Assembly: GCA_964581815.1 (NCBI GenBank)
Contig: CAZORE010000004.1
Span: 1-64,000 of the forward strand
DNA length: 64,000 bases
Source of the DNA: Trebonia sp964581815
GTDB taxonomy: Bacteria; Actinomycetota; Actinomycetes; Streptosporangiales; Streptosporangiaceae
Direction: 5' to 3'
The position numbers and the translations under genes are program-made. Shown piece after piece: positions 24,631 through 34,990 of this stretch. How positions within the stretch are numbered: position 1 is the first letter of the stretch; each line of letters begins with the position of its first letter. The notes below the pieces were generated by a model. The model searched no databases and was not told the origin of the DNA. It saw only the letters and a list, made by a program, of their open reading frames with translations.

Positions 24631-25902
24631 TTGAGTACCGCAAGTAACCGTAACCCCCGCGTCCCGCTCCGGCGCGTCATGGCGCTGTTCCGCCCGTACC
24701 GGTGGAACCTGCTCTTCGTCGGCGTGCTCGTCGCCGCCTCGTCCCTCGTCTCGCTGGTCAACCCGTTCCTGATCCGCGCGATCATCGACGTCGCCCTCCC
24801 CCAGGGCCGGACCGGGCTGCTGAGCGTGCTCGCCGTCGCGATGATCGTGGTGGCGGTCGCGAACAGCTCGTTCAGCGTCTCGCAGACGTACGTGTCCACC
24901 AAGGTCGGCCAGCGGGTCATGCACGACCTGCGGACGGCCGTCTACTCGCACCTGCAGCGCATGTCGCTCGCCTTCTTCACCAGGACACGGACCGGCGAGG
25001 TGCAGTCGCGCATCGCCAACGACATCGGCGGCATGCAGGCGACCGTCACCACCACCGCGACCACGCTGGTGTCCAACCTGACCACCGTCGTCGCCACGAT
25101 CATCGCGATGGCCGTCCTTGACTGGCGGCTCACCATCGCCTCGCTGCTCATGCTGCCGGTGTTCGTCTGGGTAAGCCGCCGGGTCGGCAACGAGCGGCGC
25201 GGCATCACCAGGGACAGGCAGCGCCAGCTCGCGGCGATCTCCTCGATCGTGCAGGAGTCGCTGTCGGTGAGCGGCATCCTGCTCGGCCACACCATGGGCC
25301 GCTCCGCCTCGCTCGCCGGCTCCTTCTCCACCGAGTCGGAGAAGCTCTCCGACCTTGAGGTCCGCTCCAACATGGCCGGCCGCTGGCGGCAGTCGACCAT
25401 CCAGATCGTCATGTCCGCCATGCCCGCCGTCATCTACTGGGTGACCGGGCTGACCGGCCATGGGTTGTCTGGAGATGGGGACCACATGGCCATCTCGATC
25501 GGCACGCTTGTCGCGTTCACCACCCTGCAGCAGAGCCTGTACCGCCCCGCCGTCCAGCTGCTCAGCACCGGCGTGGACATCCAGAGCTCGCTCGAGCTCT
25601 TCGGCCGCATCTTCGAGTACCTCGACCTGCCGGTGGACATCGCCGAGCCGGCCCACCCGCATCCGCTTGGGAAGGTCCGCGGCGAGGTACGGCTCAACGA
25701 CGTGAGCTTCAGCTACGCCGGCCCGGACGCGGGCACCGCAGACGCGGGCACCGCNNNNNNNNNNNNNNNNNNNNNNNNNNNNNNNNNNNNNNNNNNNNNN
25801 NNNNNNNNNNNNNNNNNNNNNNNNNNNNNNNNNNNNNNNNNNNNNNNNNNNNNNGACATGGGCGCTGACATGGGCGCTGACCTGGCCGAGGCCGCCGCTT
25901 AA
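24631..25902 (+). CDS. ABC exporter, fused membrane/ATPase type; ATPase domain lost in gap
   Basis: TTG at 24631 is preferred because GGAGG (24621-24625) sits five bases before it; a GTG at 24619 precedes the ribosome site. The six-helix exporter membrane domain is complete (RPYRWNLLFVGVLVAASSL ... GTLVAFTTLQQSLYRP), with the YSHLQRMSLAFFTRTRTGE coupling region. The ATPase domain begins with VRLNDVSFSYAGPDAGT and is then cut by the 100-N gap. After it only a short tail (DMGADMGADLAEAAA) remains. About 220 residues with Walker A, signature and Walker B are therefore not visible and should lie in the gap. Confidence 0.85.
   Translation: MSTASNRNPRVPLRRVMALFRPYRWNLLFVGVLVAASSLVSLVNPFLIRAIIDVALPQGRTGLLSVLAVAMIVVAVANSSFSVSQTYVSTKVGQRVMHDLRTAVYSHLQRMSLAFFTRTRTGEVQSRIANDIGGMQATVTTTATTLVSNLTTVVATIIAMAVLDWRLTIASLLMLPVFVWVSRRVGNERRGITRDRQRQLAAISSIVQESLSVSGILLGHTMGRSASLAGSFSTESEKLSDLEVRSNMAGRWRQSTIQIVMSAMPAVIYWVTGLTGHGLSGDGDHMAISIGTLVAFTTLQQSLYRPAVQLLSTGVDIQSSLELFGRIFEYLDLPVDIAEPAHPHPLGKVRGEVRLNDVSFSYAGPDAGTADAGTXXXXXXXXXXXXXXXXXXXXXXXXXXXXXXXXXXDMGADMGADLAEAAA
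25755..25854. other. 100-N scaffold gap, real length probably much greater
   Basis: The flanks differ: GACGCGGGCACCGCA repeats before, GACATGGGCGCT repeats after. The expected ATPase domain of the exporter (~650-700 bp) is missing, so the nominal 100 bases cannot be the true length unless the gene is deleted. Confidence 0.75.
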
Positions 25903-25945
25903 GTGAGGCGTGCGCCCGGGGGCGCCCTGTCCGTATCTTGGGTTA

Positions 25946-26560
25946 ATGGGAGAAAACGGGGCGGGCGTCGACCGGGAGGCCGTCGCGGCCCGGCTGGCCG
26001 GCTTTCCGCGGGTGGCGGCGGAGCGGCCGGACCTCAGGCAGGCGGCGGTGGCGGTGTGCGTGACGGTGCACGATGGCGTGCCGTGCCTGCTGCTGACCCG
26101 GCGCGCGCGGCGGCTGCGCGCGCACGCGGGACAGTGGGCGCTGCCGGGCGGGCGCCGCGACGCCGGGGAGACGGCGGAGCAGACCGCGCTGCGCGAGACG
26201 GCGGAGGAGGTCGGGCTTACCCTGGACGCCGGGGCGGTGCTCGGGCTGCTCGACGACTACGTGACCCGGTCCGGCTACGTGATCACCCCGGTGGCCTGCT
26301 GGGCCGGCCCGGCTGGCGAGCTGACGCCGAGCGAGGCGGAGGTCGCCTCGGTGCACCAGGTACCGCTGGCCGACCTGGACGTCCCGCCGCGGTTCATCGC
26401 CATCCCTGAGTCGTCCGCCCCGGTCATCCAGCTGCCGCTGCTCGGCGGGTGGCTGCACGCGCCGACCGCGGCGATCGTGCACCAGTTCTGCCGCATCGCC
26501 TGCCACGGCGAGGTGCTCCGGGTCACTCACTACGAAGCGCCGGTGTTCGCCTGGCGCTGA
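25946..26560 (+). CDS. NUDIX hydrolase, CoA pyrophosphatase (NudL) type
   Basis: ATG at 25946; 204 aa. The Nudix box is complete (GGRRDAGETAEQTALRETAEEVGL). The segment after AVAVCVTVHDGVPCLLLTRRA, with TRRARRLRAHAGQWALPGG, is the NudL/CoAse pattern. It would hydrolyse CoA or acyl-CoA esters or a related nucleoside diphosphate compound. The strand run ends here, facing the convergent gltD. Confidence 0.85.
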   Translation: MGENGAGVDREAVAARLAGFPRVAAERPDLRQAAVAVCVTVHDGVPCLLLTRRARRLRAHAGQWALPGGRRDAGETAEQTALRETAEEVGLTLDAGAVLGLLDDYVTRSGYVITPVACWAGPAGELTPSEAEVASVHQVPLADLDVPPRFIAIPESSAPVIQLPLLGGWLHAPTAAIVHQFCRIACHGEVLRVTHYEAPVFAWR

Positions 26561-26576
26561 GCGGAGGGCGCCGCGT

Positions 26577-26630
26577 GAGCGGAGCGGGCCACGCGGACGG
26601 AGCGGGCCACGCGAGCGGAGCGGGCCGCGG
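26577..26630. repeat. three copies of an 18-bp repeat between convergent genes
   Basis: Three consecutive 18-mers (26577-26594, 26595-26612, 26613-26630) share the core GGAGCGGGCC. They lie between NUDIX and gltD. No hairpin terminator was recognised here. Confidence 0.7.
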
Positions 26631-26655
26631 GCTAGGTGGGTGAGGTGGGCCGCGG

Positions 26656-28451
<1,796 letters not shown>

Positions 28452-28628
28452 GCCACGCTCCAGGCCAGCAGGGTCCGAGTCGAACGACATCGGACGACAC
28501 CGTCCACTTCCCACCATATGTGCCCGTTACCAGCGCACTCACGCCCCCGTAACGATGCGGGGTAAGCACCGCCTGCGCGCTAATATGCTGGATAACGCGA
28601 CATAACGCGAGACGGGAGTGTTACCAGC

Positions 28629-28910
28629 ATGATCCTCTTCATCATCGTGCTGCTGGTTGTCGGTTTCGTGGCGGGCGCGCTCGCCCGCCTGCTCATGCCG
28701 GGCCGCGATCCCATGGGGTGCCTTGCCACCAGCCTGCTCGGCATCGTCGGCTCCTTCATCGGCGGGTTCCTGCAGAACCTCATCCAGTACCACACGGCGG
28801 GCGTGCACACCTTTCACCCGGTCGGCCTCATCGGGTCGGTGATCGGGGCCTGGGTGCTGCTGCTCGTGCTGCGGCTCACCGGGCTCGAGCCCGGCCGCCG
28901 GCGTTACTGA
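28629..28910 (+). CDS. GlsB/YeaQ/YmgE family small membrane protein
   Basis: ATG at 28629; 93 aa. Three hydrophobic helices with the family pattern: IVLLVVGFVAGALARLLMPGRDPMGCLATSLLGIVGSFIGG, then GLIGSVIGAWVLLLVLRL. This transglycosylase-associated family is stress-related and of unknown mechanism. The 110-bp spacer upstream is divergent from gltD and has a repeated ATAACGCGA. Confidence 0.9.
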   Translation: MILFIIVLLVVGFVAGALARLLMPGRDPMGCLATSLLGIVGSFIGGFLQNLIQYHTAGVHTFHPVGLIGSVIGAWVLLLVLRLTGLEPGRRRY

Positions 28911-28979
28911 GGAGCCTGATCAGTCCGGTGATCCGGTAGGCGCTACCTTGCCGGGACACGCCTGCAGTAAATTCCCGCT

Positions 28980-29657
28980 ATGGCAGGCTTCGCGCGTTTC
29001 CGCGTTCGTCCACTGGTCTACCTGATAGCCGCCGGCGTCCTCGCGGGGTGCTCGACGGCAAACTCGTCATCGGCAACGTCCCGTCCGGTGACGACCTCGT
29101 CCAGTTTCGCGGCGACCGCGGCCCGGGCCACGGTGAACCCGTCCGCTACGGCAAGCCAGAGCCAGGGTCTCCTGGAAGTGCTTCCGGTTCCGGCGGGCGC
29201 GACGCCGTGGCCGCAGAACACCAATGCCCTGCTGAGCCGGACCGCTTTCGTCGAGCTGGCCTACAGCAAGAAAGACTGGAGCGCAGAAGAGGGGGAGGAG
29301 GCCCACCGTGGCTTCGTGGCTGCCGTCCAGCAGGGCTGGGATAATGCTGACGGTTCCCGGCAGGCCATTAGGCTCGTCCGCTTCACCTCCCCGGCCGGGG
29401 CCGTGAGCGCATTCGACGAGGTGCGATCGGGCTGGGAAACGCAGTACCCGGACAGCTTGCTGACTGACTCCGCCATCGGCGCCGTCGGCTGGAGCAGTCC
29501 GACGCTGGACGCCAGTGGAGACGCCATTGCGGAGTGGGGCGTCGCCGTCGGCGACAGCATGATCCTCGCGATCGAGTACACGGCGGCTACGCCGGACCCC
29601 GCTGCCGCGAAGGCGCTGCTGCTGCGGCAGTATGACAGGCTCAAGAACGGCTCCTGA
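28980..29657 (+). CDS. putative lipoprotein, unknown function
   Basis: ATG at 28980; 225 aa. A lipoprotein signal ends in the lipobox LAGC (C24), followed by a Ser/Thr/Ala-rich linker to ~residue 60. The mature domain (PVPAGATPWPQNTNALLSRTAFVE ... SPAGAVSAFDEVRSGWETQYP ... MILAIEYTAATPDPAAAKALL) is about 160 residues with no catalytic motif. Similar actinomycete lipoproteins are uncharacterised. It should be anchored on the outer face of the membrane. Confidence 0.8.
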   Translation: MAGFARFRVRPLVYLIAAGVLAGCSTANSSSATSRPVTTSSSFAATAARATVNPSATASQSQGLLEVLPVPAGATPWPQNTNALLSRTAFVELAYSKKDWSAEEGEEAHRGFVAAVQQGWDNADGSRQAIRLVRFTSPAGAVSAFDEVRSGWETQYPDSLLTDSAIGAVGWSSPTLDASGDAIAEWGVAVGDSMILAIEYTAATPDPAAAKALLLRQYDRLKNGS

Positions 29658-29676
29658 GCCTGGCCGCTCAGGAGCC
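29649..29676. terminator. bidirectional terminator hairpin
   Basis: A perfect 11-bp stem (GGCTCCTGAGC with GCTCAGGAGCC, 6-nt loop) overlaps the lipoprotein stop codon and separates it from the convergent VOC gene. Confidence 0.7.
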
Positions 29677-29706
29677 TGTCGCCGCAGCCGACGCGGGCCT
29701 GCCCGG

Positions 29707-30159
29707 TTACCCGGCTGGGGGCGCGGACGGTGAGACGCAGAACTCGTTACCTTCCGGGTCGGCGACGGTGACCCAGGTGTGCGGGCCCTGCCGACCGGTG
29801 TGCAGTGCCTTCGCGCCGCGCGCGACCAGGCCCGCGACCACCTCGTCGACGTCGTCGGCGCCGATGCGCAGGTCGAGGTGCACCCGGTTTTTCACCGTCT
29901 TGGCCTCGGGTACCAGCTGGAAAAGCACGCGCGGGGCCCGCTTGGTGCCGTCGGGGTGGCTGATCGCCGAGCCCTCGCGCCAGACGAGCTTTCCGTTGTG
30001 CAGGGTGGTGTCGGCCTCGCTGGCGTAGCCCTCGCTGATCATCCGGCGGATAAAGTCCTCATCCTGCGGCTCGACCGGCCAGCCGAGCGTCTCCGCCCAC
30101 CAGTCAGCGAGCGAGTGCGGGTCCGCGCAGTCCACCGTCACCTGGAACTCGTACGCCAC
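29707..30159 (-). CDS. VOC family (glyoxalase-like) protein
   Basis: GTG at 30159 with AGAAGGGA upstream; 150 aa. A longer frame to 30288 adds a Pro/Arg-rich leader and is less likely. The fold is read from YEFQVTVDCADPHSLADWWAETLGW and, in the second half, NRVHLDLRIGADDVDEVVAGLVARGA ... WVTVADPEGNEFCV. These proteins bind a metal with His/Glu residues and act on small molecules or bind drugs. The substrate is unknown. Confidence 0.85.
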   Translation of the reverse strand: MAYEFQVTVDCADPHSLADWWAETLGWPVEPQDEDFIRRMISEGYASEADTTLHNGKLVWREGSAISHPDGTKRAPRVLFQLVPEAKTVKNRVHLDLRIGADDVDEVVAGLVARGAKALHTGRQGPHTWVTVADPEGNEFCVSPSAPPAG

Positions 30160-30288
30160 CGCGGCCGTCCCTTCTCGTGGTGTCCCTCTGGTGTACCCCG
30201 CGGGCCACGGTAGCGGTGATCGCGGACGTTCGGCGTCCTGAACCGGAGCGGACGCGCCGCCGGGCCAAGGGGCAGGCACACGGGCCAC

Positions 30289-33200
30289 TTACCCGTGGAC
30301 GGGGGTGGAACCCGTGGCGCTCTGGCCGGTGACCGACGTGACGGTCTGCTGGCCTAGGTCCGTGGCCGCCGTGGACAAGAACGCGGCGGTCGCGGTCCCG
30401 ACGGCGGCGATGACGGCGGTGGACCAGGTGACGAGGAAGCGCCAGTTGTGCACTTGCACCCAGGCGAGCGGCGACAGCCCAGCCGACATCAGCGCCATCA
30501 GGTCGCAGAGGACTACGCCGATGATCAGCAGGAAGGCGTAGCCGGCGAGGTAGTAGATCGCCGTGACCTTCCACGCGCTGCCGTCCAGCCACAGCAGGTT
30601 CATCGGAAGCGACGCGCCAACCGCGAGGTACACGCACAATGCCTTGTTGATTCCGTTGCGGCCGCGGATGAACGGCAGGAAGTACCCCATGGCCCAGCCG
30701 AGGGCAGGCCAGATCAGCACCAGCCACGCGGTGAAGCCAAGGAAGTCCAGGACCGGGTAGCCGCTCCAGCTAGGCGCCGGGCGAGTCTTCAGGAACAGCA
30801 TCACGGCGGGCGCCAGGCCGACCAGGACGCCGACGATAGCGCCCCGCCGGCCCGCCACGGGATCGGGCGGCTCGCCATGGTGGTCGAATGCCTCGCGCAG
30901 GTGCGCGCGGGCCGCGCGCCGCCAGTTCTCGCGCCGCGCCGCCAGGCGGTTCTGGGCGCGGGCGAGCCTCAAGAACGCCTGGTCGCCGGCGTCCGGCGAC
31001 TCGGTACCGAGCACTTCCTTACGCAGGTCGTCGGCGTTGGCCATGAGCTGCTGGCGCTGGCTGTCGGCGAAGTCGGCGTTGCCCCAGGCCCGCAGGGTCA
31101 GCCGGATAGCCCGCCCAGGCTGCAGCGTCCGGCGCGCCGTGGCCTGCCTGGCCGGCAGGACCCAGGTCAGGGCCAGCAGGCCAAGGAGGGGCGTGACCGG
31201 CAGGTAAAGCCAGGTGTAACCACTGACGATCCAGGGGTGGTAGTAGAACGAGTACGCGCTGAACAGGATCAGCATCATGACCGGGATGGCCAGTTGCCGC
31301 GCGGCCCGCTGGTAGCCCGCGATGCGGTCGGCTTCGGTCTCGTCGGCCCCGGGTACGGGCGGCGCGACCGGGATGGCGGCCGGCCCGGGCGACGCCCGGG
31401 AGATGGACAGGAGCACCGCGATCGCCAGCGCGAGGAATAGCCAGTTGAGCAGTTGCGGCAGCGCGCGGAACAGGTTCGCGGCGGGGGCGTAGGAGGTCAG
31501 GGCGGCCGACAGCAGACCTTGCGCATGCGGGTCGCTGACCTGCGACGCGCGGACGAGAGAGGGGACCGTGGCCGCCAGCATGACGGCGAGCACGGCGGCG
31601 CCGCCGAGCCCCCAGGTCCACTGCCACATCCGGTGCGTCGCCGCGGCGGACCTGGGAGTGCCGCCGGGCCACCAGGCACCGTCAGGTCGCGGCGCGAGGT
31701 GCTCAAGGTGGCTGACGGCCAGCACCTGGATGACGCGGCCGGTCAGCACGCACAAGCCGATGATCGCAACGAGGGCGGCGGCGAGGTAGATCCACTTCCC
31801 GAGCAGGTTGACGTGCAGCACATGGCGGCCCTCGTAGAAACCGGTGTAGACGAGCAACGGCCAGACCAGGGTGGAGCCGAAGACGACGGCGAGCAAGCCC
31901 GCGAGCACGCCGGACCGCGCCCGCGGCCCGAGGTCGCGGCCACCGAGGAGAACGGTGCCGAGCAGGTAGACAAGGACGAGGGTGGCCGGGACCGCAAGCG
32001 CCACCTCCCACCAGGTCACCCGGTAACGGCCGACGCTGGACCAGACGATGAGCAGGACAATGTAGCCGACGGCTACCAGCAACTGCGGGACCAGTTCCCG
32101 CCCGGAGCGGCGGCCCGCGGCCCGGCTACCGTGGGCCGCCTCGCCCTCGGCTATCTCCCGGTTCTCGCCCGCCGCGTTCTCGCCCGCCGCCTGGGCACGC
32201 CGCGGGGCGACCCGCCAGCACAGCACCGGCCACAGCACCACGGCCCCGGCGACCGCCAGCCCGGCCGGGCCGGCCAGCAGGGTGCCCACCGGCGAGGGAG
32301 TCAGCTCGTCCCTCTGCAGCACGTAACTGAACCCGAGGGCCGACAGCGCGATGAGCGCGCTGACGATCAGGCTGACCGCGTTCCTGCTCGCAAGGACGAC
32401 GGACCGCGCGTCATCGCGCAGCGCGGGGAGGTTGCGACAGATCCGGCTGAGGCTCCACAGCAGGACAACGTAGCTGACCAGACTGGCCAGGCGCTGCAAC
32501 GTGGCCCCGCCAACCGGGAGGTTCATGCCGCCGACCGACCGCAGCCCCGTCGTCCAGTTCGTCCCCGGCTCGCGCAGCGTCGCCGTCACGGCGGCCGTAC
32601 CGCGCTGCAGGTCGGTCACTTCCTGGCCCTTGCTTGGATCGCCCGGCGACACGGAGACAAGGCTGGCGCCGGCGACGTGCAGCACCTGAAGTCCCTGCGG
32701 GTAGGTGAACTTCACGTCTTCCTGCGCGTCGTTCGCCGCCGCAGCCGACTTGACCTCGATGTACTGCTGGACGAGTTGCAGCTGGAACGGTGTCGATTCG
32801 ACGGTCACGGTGGTGTTGCCGCCCGTGACCGTCAACGTGGGCGTCATGAACCCCAGGGCGGTCCACTCGTAGCGATTCGGCGTGAAACCGTCACTGAATT
32901 GCGCGACCGATACCTGGCCAAGCAGCTCATCGACCAGTCGGTCGCCGTTTCCCGCGCTCTCGGCCGCTTGTGCCTCCGCGGCCAAGGCCTGACCGGACGA
33001 GGATGTCACGGTGTAGGTCGCGGTGAGCTCGTCGCCGTTGATGGCAACGAGCAGCCGAACCGAGGCCAGCCGCACGCCCGGCGGCACCGTGTCGGACCGA
33101 ATGCCGGAAGGCGCCTCGGTCTGGCCCCACGGCCAGCTTGCTTCGCTGTTCACCACGACGGCGCTGACCGCGGCGGCGAGGACGTCCACGACGGCGATCA

Positions 33201-33306
33201 ATGCGGCGGCGAGCAGCAGCGCCGAGATCAGCCGCCGGGGCCAGGGCATGGTGCGGGCGACCCGGTCGAGCCGGCGCCTGGCCCTGCCTGGCTCACCCGA
33301 CGTCAT
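30289..33306 (-). CDS. large multi-pass membrane protein, unknown function
   Basis: ATG at 33306 (another 18 bp upstream is possible); 1005 aa. One N-terminal helix (LISALLLAAALIAVVDVLAAAVSAVVV) is followed by a ~230-residue extracytoplasmic domain. That domain contains VRLLVAINGDELTATYTVTSS and LTVTGGNTTVTVESTPFQLQLVQQYIEV. At least twelve further hydrophobic helices alternate with Arg/Ala-rich cytoplasmic loops, one long and charged near residue 780 (ADSQRQQLMANADDLRKEV). No transport, kinase or peptidase motif is recognised. It lies ~120 bp downstream of the thiolase-like gene on the same strand. Confidence 0.75.
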   Translation of the reverse strand: MTSGEPGRARRRLDRVARTMPWPRRLISALLLAAALIAVVDVLAAAVSAVVVNSEASWPWGQTEAPSGIRSDTVPPGVRLASVRLLVAINGDELTATYTVTSSSGQALAAEAQAAESAGNGDRLVDELLGQVSVAQFSDGFTPNRYEWTALGFMTPTLTVTGGNTTVTVESTPFQLQLVQQYIEVKSAAAANDAQEDVKFTYPQGLQVLHVAGASLVSVSPGDPSKGQEVTDLQRGTAAVTATLREPGTNWTTGLRSVGGMNLPVGGATLQRLASLVSYVVLLWSLSRICRNLPALRDDARSVVLASRNAVSLIVSALIALSALGFSYVLQRDELTPSPVGTLLAGPAGLAVAGAVVLWPVLCWRVAPRRAQAAGENAAGENREIAEGEAAHGSRAAGRRSGRELVPQLLVAVGYIVLLIVWSSVGRYRVTWWEVALAVPATLVLVYLLGTVLLGGRDLGPRARSGVLAGLLAVVFGSTLVWPLLVYTGFYEGRHVLHVNLLGKWIYLAAALVAIIGLCVLTGRVIQVLAVSHLEHLAPRPDGAWWPGGTPRSAAATHRMWQWTWGLGGAAVLAVMLAATVPSLVRASQVSDPHAQGLLSAALTSYAPAANLFRALPQLLNWLFLALAIAVLLSISRASPGPAAIPVAPPVPGADETEADRIAGYQRAARQLAIPVMMLILFSAYSFYYHPWIVSGYTWLYLPVTPLLGLLALTWVLPARQATARRTLQPGRAIRLTLRAWGNADFADSQRQQLMANADDLRKEVLGTESPDAGDQAFLRLARAQNRLAARRENWRRAARAHLREAFDHHGEPPDPVAGRRGAIVGVLVGLAPAVMLFLKTRPAPSWSGYPVLDFLGFTAWLVLIWPALGWAMGYFLPFIRGRNGINKALCVYLAVGASLPMNLLWLDGSAWKVTAIYYLAGYAFLLIIGVVLCDLMALMSAGLSPLAWVQVHNWRFLVTWSTAVIAAVGTATAAFLSTAATDLGQQTVTSVTGQSATGSTPVHG

Positions 33307-33424
33307 GGCCACCCCTGCCCACAACGGCCGCCGACTCCCGGCGTCGGCTCACCCCTATCGCTGAGTATGCCAGCCGTGGGCAGGTATGGAAGTCATTGAT
33401 TCGGTTAGCGGGGATTACTGCCGG

Positions 33425-34570
33425 CTAGCGCGGATTCCTGCCGAGGACGAGGACGCCGGACGTGGCGAACATGCCGCCGTTGCCGAGGATGACGCTGATG
33501 TTCGCGTTATCGACCTGCGCAGCGGCCTCGCCGCGGATCTGCCTGACGCCCTCCTGGATGGCGAACATGCCGTACATGCCGGTGTGCGTGTAGGACAGGC
33601 CACCGCCGTTGGTGTTCAGCGGCAGCGGGCCGCCCGGCTCGGTGTTGCCGTCGGCGATGAACGGGCCGCCCTCCCCCTTCTTGACGAAACCGAGGGCTTC
33701 CAGGCCGTAGATGGGGACGTGCGCGAACGCGTCGTAGACCATCAGGTGGTCCACGTCCGCGGTGGTGATGCCCGCCTCGGCGAACGCGCGCTGGCCGGCC
33801 TGGCGGAAGGCGCGGGACTCGGTGAAGTCGATCATCTGGGAGATCATCGGCGTCTCCGATGCCTCCCCGGTGCCGACCACGTAAACCGGCGGCTTGGGGA
33901 AGTCCGCCGCGCGGTCCGCCGCGGTCACGATGAGCGCGCCGCCGCCGTCGGTGACCAGGCAGCACTCGAGCAGGTGGAACGGGTAGGCGACCATACGGGA
34001 CGCGAGCACGTCGCCGACCGTGACGGGGTCGCGGAACATCGCGCGCGGGTTTTTCGCCGCCCACCGGCGCTGCGCCACCGCGACGTAGGCGAGCTGCTCG
34101 TGGGTGAGCCCGTACTCCTTCATGTAGCGGAGCATCGGGATGGTGAAGGTGGTGGTCGGGCCGAGGGTGCCGTACGGCGCCTCGAACTGGCCGGCGGGCG
34201 AGGAGCCGCCCATCCGGAACCCGGCCGCGCCGATCCGGGACCGGCCCGACTCGCCGTGCGTGATCAGCACCGTCCGCGCGTAGCCGGCCTGGATGGCGGC
34301 GGCCGCGTGCCTGACGTGCAGCAGGAACGAGGTGCCGCCGACGCCGGTGCCGTCCACCCAGTCCGGGTAGATGCCAAGCGCGTGCGCCACCTGCACCGGG
34401 CCGGGGGCGGAGACGGTGGCGATGCCGTCGATGTCCTTCATGGTCAGGCCCGCGTCGGCCACCGCGTTGCGCGCGGCCTCGATGTGCAGCTGCAGGGTGG
34501 AGTGGTTGGGCAGCCGGCCGATCTCGTCGGTTTCCGCGGCGCCCGCGATGATCACGCCAGGGCCGCTCAT
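33425..34570 (-). CDS. thiolase-like (lipid-transfer/Ltp type) protein
   Basis: ATG at 34570 overlaps the DUF35 stop by four bases; 381 aa. The thiolase fold is clear: DGIATVSAPGPVQVAHALGIYP, LLECCLVTDGGGALIVT, DHLMVYDAFAHVPIYGLEALGF, EPGGPLPLNTNGGGLSYTHTGMYG. At the position of the nucleophilic Cys the sequence reads GVGGTSFLLHVRHAAAA, without Cys. Relatives lacking it, such as the Ltp2 steroid side-chain aldolase, pair with a DUF35 protein and do retro-aldol cleavage. The adjacent DUF35 gene fits that idea, which is inference. Confidence 0.85.
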   Translation of the reverse strand: MSGPGVIIAGAAETDEIGRLPNHSTLQLHIEAARNAVADAGLTMKDIDGIATVSAPGPVQVAHALGIYPDWVDGTGVGGTSFLLHVRHAAAAIQAGYARTVLITHGESGRSRIGAAGFRMGGSSPAGQFEAPYGTLGPTTTFTIPMLRYMKEYGLTHEQLAYVAVAQRRWAAKNPRAMFRDPVTVGDVLASRMVAYPFHLLECCLVTDGGGALIVTAADRAADFPKPPVYVVGTGEASETPMISQMIDFTESRAFRQAGQRAFAEAGITTADVDHLMVYDAFAHVPIYGLEALGFVKKGEGGPFIADGNTEPGGPLPLNTNGGGLSYTHTGMYGMFAIQEGVRQIRGEAAAQVDNANISVILGNGGMFATSGVLVLGRNPR

Positions 34571-34986
34571 CGCGCCTCCTGCCTTGGGCCGAAGACCGGT
34601 AGCCACACCTCGCCGCGCTGCTCGAAGGCCACCCGCAGCGGCATGTCGAGCACCAGGTCGTCGGGGGTGGCGGGCACGCCGCGGATACTCGACATCATCC
34701 GCGGGCCCTCGGCGAGTTGCACCACGGCGATCGCATAGGGCCCCTCTTCCTCGAAGCCGGGGGCGGGCCGGTGGTTGATCACGTAGGAGTACAGCGTGGC
34801 GTCGCCGCTCGCGGTGAACCACTCGACCTGGTCCGAGCCGCAGGACGGGCAGATCGGGCGCGGGTAGAAGTAGGGCACGCGGCAGTCGAGGCACCGCTGG
34901 ATGCGCAGCTCGCCCGCTGCCGCGCCGTCCCAGTAGGGCTGCGTGTCCGGGGTCGGCTCCGGTACGGCCTTTCCTCTCGGCGGCAC
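34567..34986 (-). CDS. DUF35 OB-fold, Zn-ribbon acyl-CoA-associated protein
   Basis: ATG at 34986; 139 aa. The N-terminal rubredoxin-like zinc ribbon has C32-x2-C35 and C46-x2-C49 (CLDCRVPYFYPRPICPSCG). The OB fold follows (TASGDATLYSYVINHRPAPGF ... PYAIAVVQLAEGPRMMSSI ... MPLRVAFEQRG). Such proteins bind acyl-CoA and form complexes with thiolase-like enzymes. It is coupled to the downstream thiolase-like gene and lies 4 bp after the SDR stop. Confidence 0.9.
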   Translation of the reverse strand: MPPRGKAVPEPTPDTQPYWDGAAAGELRIQRCLDCRVPYFYPRPICPSCGSDQVEWFTASGDATLYSYVINHRPAPGFEEEGPYAIAVVQLAEGPRMMSSIRGVPATPDDLVLDMPLRVAFEQRGEVWLPVFGPRQEAR

Positions 34987-34990
34987 CGGT

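Noticed and set aside
31453..33399. 648-codon plus-strand open frame opposite the membrane protein
   Set aside because: It is antisense to a gene with clear membrane helices. Its product is Arg/Gly/Gln-rich low complexity without motifs, as expected from GC-rich shadow frames.
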